From Atkinsonella hypoxylon (lineage: Eukaryota > Ascomycota > Sordariomycetes > Hypocreales > Clavicipitaceae), in the NCBI GenBank assembly GCA_000729835.1, contig JFHB01000193.1, positions 1 to 58,349 on the forward strand: a stretch of DNA of 58,349 nt, read 5' to 3'. The notes under the pieces were generated by a model. It saw only the letters and a list, made by a program, of their open reading frames with translations, did not search any database and had not been told where the DNA came from. Positions 11,101 to 22,388 of the stretch are shown here, in pieces. Both the position numbers and the translations under genes were made by a program. Numbering within the stretch: position 1 is the first letter of the stretch; every line of letters begins with the position of its first letter.

Positions 11101-14100
11101 TCCAGCAAGAACTTCACTAAGAGCCTGCGCAGATCCCAGACGATCTCCGGCACCAGTATCTGACTTGAGGGTCTGCATGAGACCTGGAATGAGGTCGGGC
11201 ATGGCATCCTCTCCCAGTTTCTCCACGAGAGATCCCAAGGCTCTTGATGCAGTAGCACGAGTAGTAGGAACCGGATCAACGGCAGCGACTTTCAACCCGG
11301 CGACAAGAATCGGGAGATGGGTGATGATGTCCTTCTTTTCTGTCAAGTGCGCCAAGCTACCAATTACTTGTGAAGCCTTTCGTTTTGTGTTTGAACGATC
11401 ATCCAGGCCACGCTGAAGAATGCGGGTGATCAAGGCCAAGGACGGTGCATCGAGGTAGTGGACGAATTGGACCTTAATCAAAGAGTCCAGGGCTTCATCT
11501 GTGTATTTGGTCGGGTCACTTAGAGCTTTGAGGAGAACGTCCACTAGGCTCTTTATTTCAGGGTTATTGATGACCTCTCCAAAACGTTTGAGACTCCGGT
11601 TTGCCGCAGCGCGCACTTCCTTGTGGCTGTCGTTCAGGACCCCAGTCAGAGGGGGAATAATGTCGGGCAAGCTGTTGGCCAGCTGATTCGGATCTAGATA
11701 CGCCATGGCACCGAGCAAGTCGCAAGCACCGCGCTTACTGCGCCATTGTTGATCGTCCAACCCTTCCAGAAGGGTGGGCATGATTTTCTTTACACCATAG
11801 GAGCTCAATTTTCCGAAACAAGCCTTGGCAGCAGCAAGACAAGCATCTCGTACATCACTGTTGCTATCGCCAAAGCCACTCAGTAGCTGGGGAACAATCT
11901 GCAGTACATATGGTTCGAAGAGACGGCCCAGGACGGTGGATAGAAGTTCAAATGCGAGCAAGGCAGCCTCTCTCTGATGGGCTTCCTTCTTGTTATCCAT
12001 AGCGCTCTTGAGAGTAGACATGATGCGATATTCCCGAAGGGAGGCAATACCTCGCCCAAGAACCAAGCCGGCCAAGCCGTAAGCAGCCCCGCGCTGGCTA
12101 GCATATTTCGTAGAGCTAAGCAGCTCATCAAGGACCTGATTGAAGTATTTCGAAGACTTGTCAGAGCAAACTCTGACAAGTGGTGGCAGGCACTCCGCGA
12201 TGGCGAACTGCACCGTTTCGGAAGGTGTGCTGAGAGTGGCCAGGAGGCGTTCAATAACAACAGGTATCTTTGAGTCCCCCGGTGCAAGGTGTCTGGCTAA
12301 GGCACCATACATGATAATGACAGCCTCATTGACGCGATCTGCAGCGGTACTGTTCTTGTCAGGCTGCTCCAAAGTCTTTTCGAACTTCTTCATCAGAGCA
12401 TCAATCATGCTCTTGCCATGAACTTCAGTGGCTGCAACTGCGGCATCCAGCATTTCTCTTCTAACATTATCATTTTTGTCCCCCAAAGGTCCCGATTCGA
12501 TGAGGAAATTGAAAAGTTCATCAAGCTGCTGCTTATTCAGAATTGGAGTGAGTTCTTTGAACGCCGATGCGATTCCCTGGCGTGCTTCCCAAGGATCAGA
12601 CAAGTCCATCTTCTTGGGCATTCCAAACTCATCCAGCTGTTGAATCCTGGGTTCAGCCAGTTTGGTATACATGGACTGCAACTTGGAAAAAACGTCATCC
12701 AAGGTATCCTTATGCTGCTGAGAAGCTTCAGCCAGAGATCGAGCCGCGGCTCTCCGTAGTTGGGAGTCCTTGCTTTCCAAGTAAGGCAGCATTTTAAGAG
12801 GGACATCAGAGTCAAGAGAAAATACGCTCTCTTCCCAGATTTCTGCCCCGAGTTCACGATTCTCTTGCTCGTCATCGTGGCATGCCAACCAAATCTCATC
12901 TGAGTAGCCCAGCTCCGTCATGTCGACTTCAGAGCTTATGGACTGAAGCACGGTTGTTCTGACACTAGATTGCGATACAATGGCGCCTTGGGCGAGCACA
13001 GTCATCTCAGCTTTACTCATGTTTGGCGCAATACATCGGCATACATCGGCAAAACAGTCCCTGAAAAGTTTGTAATGCTGAGTGTATCGCTGCAAAGAAT
13101 GGACGAGGACGGTGAGAAGCTCTTCTCTTGGGACGGTTTCATCCTTACAGACGTCTGTATGAAAAGATAAGAACTCAGCGGTCAAGACTAGCTGCGCATC
13201 TCTATCATCGGCATCTTCCCCAACGCCGCCTCGTCTGAGGACGTCCAATAAGAGGGGCATGATGTAAATTAGGGAGACAGCATCAAATGGACGCTGTTCA
13301 CCTGAAAAGCGCAAACGATAGAGCACACGCGTGATGAGATCCTCTAGTTTTTCTTCGCCAAATTTCTCAGCTAGTGTGATATCTCGCAATCGCAACGTGG
13401 CAACGCCAATGAATTGGCGAATTGGGCCAAGTCTTGACGACACCTTTTCTGAGCATTTAATTAAAGCCAGCGGAGCAGCATCGCCAACAATAACCCTAGC
13501 GCCAGCGTCAATCACAGCTAGGATGGAACTGACGGCAGACCCGAGCCACAACGCGGCATCGATTGGTGGTCCGGTGGCCAGAGATTTGATAATGCCGATT
13601 CCACGAAGCAATTTAACTTCGATACCTCGCATCCAGCTTCTAATTTCAGACTCTTTCTTGAGTTGTGCGTTTACCTTTGACGTTTCCTCCGCAGTCAGCT
13701 TGCGCTGCTGTCCCCTCTTTTGCTCCAGTTGACTCCTCAGTTCTTCCTCCCATTTCAAGATATCATAGGCTTTGGTGTTTTTGTTTGGTACCATATTTTG
13801 TCCTTTCTTGGCCAAGACATCGACGAAACATGTTCCTTGTGGAGTTCTATAAATAGCAGCCTCCACAGGACCAATATTCTGGAGTTGATTAGGGTCAAGA
13901 TCGAGGCCGATGAGCTCCATTAGCCGTGGAATGACAGCCTCAGGGGCAACAAATGCCAGTTCAGCCGCGGCATTATAGGCAGCTTGTCGAATTAAGTCAA
14001 CCTTGAAAGACATATTAACATATCAGGCATTTATGGAACTTGACTGGGTACAGATTACCTTTTGGTTCATGGATGTTCTGAAACTAATCTCCTGCAATAG

Positions 14101-16344
14101 ATCATTCAGATGCTTCTGAGCAAGCCTGCCAGGGTCGACACCCATTCTGAGACACGTATCTATCCAGCTGGAACGGGGAATCAGCTCAGGTCGTGAGAGG
14201 ACCAAGATAGAGCACGCCTGAGACTCCAATTTTTCAAGAGAACTGCTATAGCCAAGAGCATTGAGCTCCTGCGCGTCTAGGCATATTGCGCGTAGGACAT
14301 GAAAAAGATTTGACTTGTCGATCTTCACATCTTTATCCCTCGCATGATCGTGATGGAACTGGTTCCACAACCCATAGATGATGTATTTAGATATCAGCTC
14401 TGGTCTTTTGACATACAGCGCAGAGACAGATTTGGCTGCCTCCTGTTGAGTCTTAGATGGAACCACAGAAGCTGATATGAGGTAGATGTATGCTTCTGCC
14501 CATGCTAGAGTTACATCTGCGTCCGAATCATCACTGAGGTGCTGGGCTGCCGATGACAAGGCCCGGGACAGCCACTGCAAGTCTTCATCGGCTGTTACTT
14601 TGCTGTATACACGATGATTTAACAGGAATGATTGCTTTCCATTAAGGGATAGCAGATGGCTTTGGATAGAGCGTTGAGATATTGCCGCGCTGATAGAGGA
14701 GTCGGGGAACTGCCTTAACAAGCCAGGACTCAAGGCTGTTAGAATGTAAGCACCGACAACGAGACCATTCTGGGCGGCTGTTGCGGCATTCAAAGTGACT
14801 TCCCCAAGGTTTGAGATCAATTTTGACGTGACAGCATCAGCAAAGGCCGAAAGGCCATTTGTTACTGTATAGGCTTCACAAGCATGCAAAACGGCGCCTG
14901 TTCGAAGCAACCAAAGCCGTCTGAAGCCAGGTTTCTTGTCTGCGAGCCCCTTTGTAAATGCATCAATCACAGGCTTAGGAAGATCTTCCCCTTTTGTTAG
15001 TGTCATGATGACGGCGCGTGCCAAGGCTAACGTCTCGGCAGCAAGCGCTGTCTCGTTCCCTTCTTTCACTGATATTGCCGAGAGGGAAGAAAGCACTTTT
15101 GTGGCGCTATGAGTTGACAATGGAACAACTTGAAGCATTTCCGAATACAGAACTTTTTGTTCAGCAGCTGGGAGTTTGCCTGCTGCCAGCGGCGTGGCAA
15201 TTTCGTCCACAACATGCTCTAATATCTGCAGATCGGTGCATTTATCAACAATGGCACGAAATGCTGAATTAGCACCACTACGGATGGCAGGGTTACTGGA
15301 TTTGATGTTGGACAAGAGAGGCTTCAGAAGCTTTCCATGCAGTATTTTTGACAAATCGAAATTGGCCGGAAGACAGGACACGAATGGCTTCAAGACGCCA
15401 GCGAGTACAACCTCTGGAGAACGCAACAGACCCTTCTCGATGGCGGGAACGAGATCTTTTTCCACATCTTCTGAAGTAGCGAAAGCATTGAAAAAATCTG
15501 CCAACCCGGAGGATATGTGCTCCGGCAACGCGCTTCGATATCCAACAATCTCTCGAGAATAAAATTCATAGTATTTGGGTTTCAGAGTCGTCAGTGTTGG
15601 TTCCAAAGAAGTTTGGCGAGCTGAAACTCCAGCAATGATTCCCAGGACGATGGCATGTTTAGCTGTCGGTTGATTACTTTTGGCTGTTAAAATCGACACT
15701 GCTCTCGTGAGACGTTTCTCTTGAGTGTCCGGCGATAAGAATAGCTTTCGAAATCCACGCCTCGTTACAAGTTTTGTCGATCGTATAAGTCCACTTCTAA
15801 CACCGGACCGTAGACTCTTTTCCACAGCATCGGCTTGGGTATGAAGGATCTCATCACCAAGCTGTTCCCAAGTGTCGTTTTCTAAATGTTGCATGAACAG
15901 GCTGCACCATTCAGTCAGAACAAATGCATTCGAATTTGCAATTCCTGGCTTCTGTGCTTCGGATCGCATTGCAGTCACAAACGGTAGCAAGGTCCTGGAA
16001 CTGGCGTCGGCTTTCAAAGAACTTATGATGCATTTTTGCACGGCGAGTCGTGATTCTCGGTCTTTGTAAAAAGCGTGTGTGGCAAACAGTAGCTTCAAGA
16101 TCTCGCAGATGGTCGGCTCGTCGACGGCTGAGATTTATATATCAGTTTCTAGTACTAGAAATCAATGCGTGCGATTAAATGTGGGAAAGAAGCTACCTTT
16201 GCGTTGAATAGCTTCATCGACATGTTGGAGCTGTGCTATCCGAACGGAGGTGGATGATGAACTCAACGCTTGCCCAAGGAGAACAAGATGAAGACCTTTT
16301 GAGGCTGCAGCCGGGCCATTGGCACCAGGTGCCTCTTCAGACAT
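8141..16344 (-). CDS. gcn1: Gcn1, ribosome-bound activator of the Gcn2 kinase
   Basis: Huge all-helical HEAT-repeat protein that binds stalled or collided ribosomes and activates Gcn2, which phosphorylates eIF2-alpha during amino-acid starvation. Four exons: 16344-16197, 16127-14059, 14001-8746 and 8689-8141, with phases that join cleanly to 2673 residues; yeast Gcn1 is 2672. Junctions read AIQRK/AVDEPTICEI, SMNQK/VDLIRQAAYN and GIANKN/TFVADNMILA. HEAT units run almost end to end, for example AYLDPNQLANSLPDIIPPL and LGSLVEKLGEDAMPDLIPGL. By family knowledge the middle third resembles the HEAT region of eEF3, and a later segment binds the RWD domain of Gcn2. The gene is head-to-head with a DHX29/DHX57-type helicase across about 1 kb. 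Confidence 0.96.
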
Positions 16345-17385
16345 ATCTACAAGCGGAGAGGACTCGATATGGTGAGGAAACCATTGGCGGCTTCACAGCG
16401 CTGCCGATTGCACGATGCGCCTATTCTTGCAGGGATGAAGAAGTAGCACAGGCTAGGCCGGGAAAGTGCAGGTAGATTCCCAGAAGTGTAGACAGCCTAG
16501 CGCTACAGCCGTCGAGGTGTGGATGTGCCGAAAGGTGGACGATGCAGATGTTATTGTGTTTCGACGAGAGGTAGGTAAATGGTGTCTGGTCTGGTCTGGT
16601 CTGGTCTGGTCTGGTTAACCTTGACCTGCACGTCGAACACAGCTGTAGTCCCGCCCCGCCTGCCCTACCAGACTGATATTTTTTTACTCTGTGGCACTCC
16701 ACCCTCACCCTCACCGCCCACAGCTCTCTTCACCTTCAACAGTTTACCAGACATAATAGTTAGTGTCTGGTTAATTTGATCACGATCACGATCACGATCG
16801 CATATAAATAACCAACATGAAGCTCTTGCAGACAAATCTGATCCCAAGGTACCTTGATGGCGCGACAACACTGCGCTACAAGGACCGGAACCATAGAATA
16901 CTCCAGCAGGACCTCTGTTTCCTTCAAGTGGACAATGGTCATGTCGATTTTGAATTTTAATGTGCGGATTTCTCATACGTCCCCGTCAACTGCTCTGTTG
17001 GCCAATGTCCTGCAGGACCCATCATCAATCCATATTGATTCCCGCCGTGGTGAATCACAGCACAGTGCTGTCAGTGAACAGCCCGCCATCCTTTCAGTGG
17101 GTCACTAACTAGCCATCTAGGCCATTGATACGGAGTACGCTGCTGCAGCATTCAGGCTGGGGGGCCTTCCTCACCAGCATTCCGGTGTAGTTAATCCTGA
17201 AGCACAATCCCCTAAGAAGCTAAGCTGGTGGTGCTCTGCTGCTTTCATGGCCAAACAACCAACATCCACCCGTGTCCACCCAAACATCAAGCATCACCGC
17301 GGAACCTCACCCAACTCCCGTGTCTTTCTGCCTCGCTCTGCCTTGCGTTAATTTCTACTACCACTCCAGCCTTCCGCTCGCGGAA
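16345..17385. promoter_or_regulatory. Divergent promoter region, GCN1 and DExH helicase
   Basis: The 1041 bases between two divergent start codons must hold both promoters and leaders. Visible elements are six tandem TCTGG units (16585-16614), three GATCAC units (16778-16795) and one exact TACGGAGTA (17129-17137). No open frame here is supported as a gene. Confidence 0.6.
16585..16614. repeat. Pentanucleotide repeat (TCTGG)6
   Basis: Six perfect TCTGG copies, about 240 bases upstream of the GCN1 start codon. A related hexamer run (GATCAC x3) follows about 165 bases further on. Confidence 0.97.
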
Positions 17386-20300
17386 ATGGCCAAAAAGAAG
17401 AAGCCCGCCGCCGCCAATCCAGCTCGTGGCTTTGCCACTACTTCAATTGCTTCCAAAACCCGACTCGCAGTCTCGGAGCCGGAATCAACCAAGGTCGCCG
17501 ACGGTGCCCCTCCATCGTCAAAAAATGCCCCGCCATCCACCAGTTCCGCTTCAGGTGATCCAGGCGGCCAGCAAAATCCGCAGGAAAAGCCCCTGAGCCC
17601 TGAAGAATTTGAAAGACAGCTAGATGAATCTGAGCTGCAGCTCCTCGTCGAGAAATATGCCCAGAAAGTGAAGCGAGACGCGCAGAGACAACGGACTCGA
17701 CTAGAAACCGATCGTCGACTCCTTCGAAGTCAGGCCGACTTGGTCAATGCTCCGAAATGGCTGCCACCCGATGTGGTAGACTACATTCTCAACCTGATAA
17801 AAGCAGAAACTCGATTTTCCGCGTCCAATGTATCATCTGAACATCCCGGTACTGGGAAACTACCGCCGGAAGAGGATATGATTGTCCGCTTGTGGACTCT
17901 TCGTGAGGCTCTAGGTGGTGTCGGATTCCCAGAGGCAAAAGTGGAAGCGGCGCTTAAGCATATACTTGATATTGCGGCCAATATATCTTCTGCCTTCAAA
18001 GACTCGTTATGGGGCTTGGACGAAGCCCTGGACTGGCTAGCTCGAGAGTGTTCTGCGGAAGAACTTCCATCTTATGAATTCAAGGGTAAACTTCAGTCAA
18101 AAGGTAGGGCCAATTGAATTACCTTTATTTCATCATGCTTCCAGCTTATATATCGACCGTTATATTAGAAACCCCTACGGACAGCCCAAACGCTTCTCGA
18201 CCCGCAACCCCTAAACCAGCGCCGAATCGCGGCAACAACAAACAGGTCGCGCGCGTGAACAAACCTGCCTTGACCGAAAAGAAATTGGTCGCAACATATG
18301 ATCTCGATATAGAGCCAGAGGATCTCGAGCCTGAGTATGTTTCGACGAAAGCCCATCTCCTGGAGCTAAGTCGAGGTCATAGATCGAGCAGCACAGATGA
18401 CGAGACTCGCTTGGAAATCGCCAAGCTCGAGGCCAAGGTTCGAAAAATTGAGAAGGATGTTTTATTTGATAGGTTCAGCGCCGAACAGAAATGGAAGGCT
18501 GAAAAGATCGTTATTGAGAAACGGTTAGCAGCTTCAAGAAAAGAAGCCCAAGCTATAGCTCCTGAGGAGAAGGACGCTTCTGAAGCAGATGTCAAGTCTA
18601 ATTCCAAAGAAGACACGGTGAATGATGAAGCTGAACGTATCGCATCTGAAATTCTGGCTCAGGATGATGATGATGATGACTATATTGGTGGACTTTTTGC
18701 ATCGCTCCCTCAAAACGAGATAGATCCGGAAACTGGCAAGACACGGACCGTAATCAACTCTGCAGATGGAAGTAAGTTGTTCCTCCGCAATTTTGGCAGA
18801 TGGACAGGAGTCAGTCCTAGGAGAATATTGGAAGAGGCGTGCCGCTCAAGGTATTTAGCATCTTGTCTTTGTTATTGAATTGCATTCAGCGGCCAGGAAG
18901 GCTAATAACTCGATTCAAGAGATCCTGCGGTCAAGTTCAAATACACGATTGTATCAGAAGCTACTTTCGCTAGTCGCCACTCTCTTGAAATTGAGTGGAA
19001 AAAAGCACAGGAGGTTCCTCAAGCTCTAGCGTCTTCAGACATTGAATTTCAGGCTGACGCTACGTATTTCGTCTTCACCATGACTGGAACCGCTACGTCG
19101 GATGCCAAGCAATCCGAGGCTTATGTTAGCACAACTGCTTTATTTCACATATTCAGTAATAACCCAAAGGATGAGAAAGTCAACCTTCGTTTACCACCAG
19201 TTTGGAAAGATCTCTGGAGTGAGCTGGCGGAAGCAAAGAAGAATCATCTGGACGCTCAAGACCGAGACTCAGTTCGTTCACTGAGAGCTCTAGTCCGCCA
19301 GAAACAGGATCAAGAGCTCGAAGACGGAGTCCTAGCATTCCGGGGTCGCGGAGGAAACAAGACTCTGTCAGACGCAGCAGAGATTACATTGGATCGCACA
19401 AAATTGAACGCTACTAATGCCGAGGCTCTAAAGAAGATATGGGTGGAAAAAGCTGACACTCAAAAATTTCAGGAAATGCTTCTGTCTCGCATGCAGCTAC
19501 CTATGTGGCAATTTCGTCCGCAAGTGCTGAAGGCTATTGATGATAATCAAGTTGTGATTATATGTGGAGAAACTGGATGCGGCAAAAGCACCCAAGTCCC
19601 TGCTTTTTTATTGGAGAACGAACTTTCACAGGGGAGGCATTGCAAGATCTATTGTACGGAGCCTCGAAGAATTTCGGCCATATCTCTTGCGAAACGAGTC
19701 AGTGAAGAGCTCGGTGAGAACAAGGGCGCACTCGGGACCAACAAGTCGCTCGTGGGCTATTCTATCCGACTTGAAGCCAACACATCAAGGGAAACGCGAC
19801 TGGTCTTTGCTACAACTGGTATCGTCATGCGCATGTTGGAAGGATCCAACGATCTGCGTGAGGTCACTCACCTTGTTCTTGATGAGGTACATGAGCGATC
19901 TATCGACAGCGATTTCCTGCTCATCGTGCTGAAGAAGCTTCTTATAAGGAGAAAGGACCTCAAGGTCGTGCTCATGTCTGCCACTGTGGATGCCGAGCGA
20001 TTCTCCAACTACCTTGGCGGCGCTCCCATCGTGAGCGTCCCGGGAAGAACGTTTCCCGTTGACGTACGGTATCTAGAAGATGCTATTGAACTCACAGGAT
20101 ACCGACCAAGTGACTCTCTTGAGGATAAAATGGTTGACCTTGATGACGATGCAGTAGAGGGAGACAGCAACGGTCAGAAGAGTGAAATCTCATCCAGCCT
20201 CGCTGCTTATTCTGCACAGACTCGAAGTACCCTGGCCCAACTTGACGAGTATCGAATTGATTTCGACCTGATCCTGCAGTTGATTGTACGAATAGCATCG

Positions 20301-22025
20301 GAAGAATCTCTCCAATTCTACAGCAAAGCTATTCTTGTATTCTTGCCAGGCATAGCGGAGATTCGGACGCTCAATGACATGCTGCTTGGAGATCCTCGAT
20401 TTGCCAAAGAATGGCTCGTATATCCTTTGCACTCGTCCATCGCGACGGAAGACCAAGAATCAGCCTTCCTGGTTCCCCCTCTAGGGCTGCGCAAAATCGT
20501 ACTGGCCACCAATATCGCGGAAACAGGCATCACCATTCCCGATGTCACCTGCGTCATCGATACCGGAAAACATCGTGAAATGCGCTTTGATGAGAAGAAG
20601 CAGCTTTCTCGCCTAATCGACACATTTATCTCGCGCGCCAACGCAAAGCAAAGACGAGGCCGTGCCGGCCGAGTACAAAATGGTCTCTGCTTCCATTTGT
20701 TCACGAAAGACCGTCACGACAACATCATGAGCGATCAGCAAACGCCTGAAATGCTACGCCTTTCCCTCCAAGACCTAGCAATCCGTGTCAAAATCTGCAA
20801 GATAGGCAGCATCGAGGAGACGCTCAGTGACGCTCTCGATGCCCCCTCTGCAAAGAACATCCGCCGCGCTGTAGACGCACTGGTTGATGTTCGCGCCTTG
20901 ACCCCAAGCGAAGAACTCACCCCTCTGGGCCACCAACTCGCGAGACTCCCGCTCGATGTGTTCCTAGGAAAGCTCATCCTCCTCGGCACAGTCTTCAAAT
21001 GCCTCGACATGGCCATTACTGTCGCGGCAATCCTATCTTCCAAGTCCCCCTTCTCCGCCCCCTTCGGACAACGCGCCCAAGCGGACAAAGCCCGAATGTC
21101 ATTCCGCCGCGCCGACTCCGACCTGCTCACCATTTACAACGCCTACTCTGCTTGGAAGCGAGTCTGCCAATCAAACAGCGGCGTTGGCAAAGAATTCCAA
21201 TTCTGTCGCAAGAACTTCCTCAGCCAGCAGACTCTGGCAAACATCGAGGACCTCAAGGGCCAGCTGCTTGTGTCCCTCGCGGACTCTGGCTTCCTGTCTT
21301 TAACAGAGGAGGAACGCCGGGCGCTATCCCGGCTGCGATTCGCACAAGGTCGTCGACGCCAGCAGAACTTCTACCAAGTTCCCCGACGAGTCAATGTCAA
21401 CTCCGACAACGACTTGGTTTCGTCGTCGGTGATAGCATGGAGCTTCTACCCCAAACTACTCGTGAGAGACACCCTCGGGACAAAAGGCCTTCGGAACATC
21501 GGCAACAACCAATCCATAAGCTTGCATCCCACGTCCGTGAACAGAGGGTTCCTCGACCTGAAATGGCTATCCTATTACCACATCATGCAGTCCAAGGCGT
21601 ACGTTCCAAGACGCATCCTACAAGACAAGCTTGCTAACATGCCACAGAGTCTACCACGCGCATGAAACCACCGCCGTAGAGCCCTTTGCCATTGCCCTTC
21701 TCTGCGGCGACGTCCGCTGCGACGTAAGTCCTCCCGCAGGAAACGTCCCCCTCTGCTCCATGCTAACTCTCGCCACAAGATGTTCTCGGGCGTCATCATC
21801 CTAGACGGCAACAGAGGCCGCTTCGCCCTGCCAGACTGGAAGACCATGCTCGTGGTCAAAGTTCTGCGAACGCGTCTCCGCGAATTGCTCACGCGCGCGT
21901 TCAAACAGCCCGGGAAATTACCCACTGCGCAGCAGGAGAAGTGGCTCGAAGTATGGCAGAAACTGTTCACCGACCAGGGAAGTGATGCCAAGGTTGGCAT
22001 GTCTCTGACTGTGGGCAAGGCGTAG
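17386..22025 (+). CDS. DExH-box RNA helicase, DHX29/DHX57/YLR419W type
   Basis: Five exons: 17386-18103, 18169-18850, 18920-21598, 21648-21723 and 21780-22025, giving 1466 residues. Helicase motifs are in order: GETGCGKST (Walker A, residues 683-691), DEVH (788-791, in place of DEAH), SAT (820-822) and QRRGRAGR (motif VI, 1044-1051). HA2 and OB-fold regions follow, ending in RFALPDWKTMLVVKVLRTRL. The N-terminal ~520 residues start with a basic, low-complexity stretch. They contain a UBA-like helical segment near residues 165-240 and an acidic coiled region (DDDDDD near 425). This layout matches the DHX29/DHX57 subgroup and yeast YLR419W. Human DHX29 sits on the 40S subunit and helps 43S complexes pass structured 5' UTRs; a similar role here is an inference. 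The 49-nt intron at 21599-21647 has a GCTAAC branch site and is needed to join MQSK to AVYHAHETTAVEPFAIALL. Confidence 0.92.
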
Positions 22026-22388
22026 GTTGCCAGGCGCGCGGTATCGATGGGATAGAGTTTTTTTTATTTTTTTCAAAAGCATATATCGGTGGGGAAGACG
22101 ACGTGCATCTTTCTGCGTGAGCTTGGTGACTTTCATGAAATGGGGGGCATGTTGCGCAAGCTATAAAACGTTTCATGTAACGATACAGGGATAAGTACAA
22201 ATCTTTTTTTTTTTTCTGTCATCATTCGCACAAGATCTCTATGGCATGCATAGCAATTTCTCCACCCTCTTGTACGGTAACCTAAATACACGCATTCCGG
22301 TATGGTCCTCTTAATTTTATAGCATGCAGATACATATCTTATTGTCTTTCACTCTGTGCATGTTATGACGAATGTCATCCAACTAGAA
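22026..22388. other. Short intergenic between convergent genes
   Basis: 363 bases between the stop codons of the helicase and the Prp24/SART3-like gene. A/T-rich with T runs near 22059-22073 and 22205-22216, as expected for overlapping 3' UTRs. No gene seen. Confidence 0.75.

Noticed and set aside
13021..13057. Direct repeat ACATCGGC within GCN1
   Set aside because: It lies in coding sequence for a conserved HEAT segment (DVCRCIAPNM) and is a codon-level coincidence.
18772..18799. Possible 28-nt intron in the helicase (GTAAGT to CAG)
   Set aside because: Too short for splicing. Reading through gives the conserved SADGSKLFLRNFGRWTGVSP in frame with both flanks.
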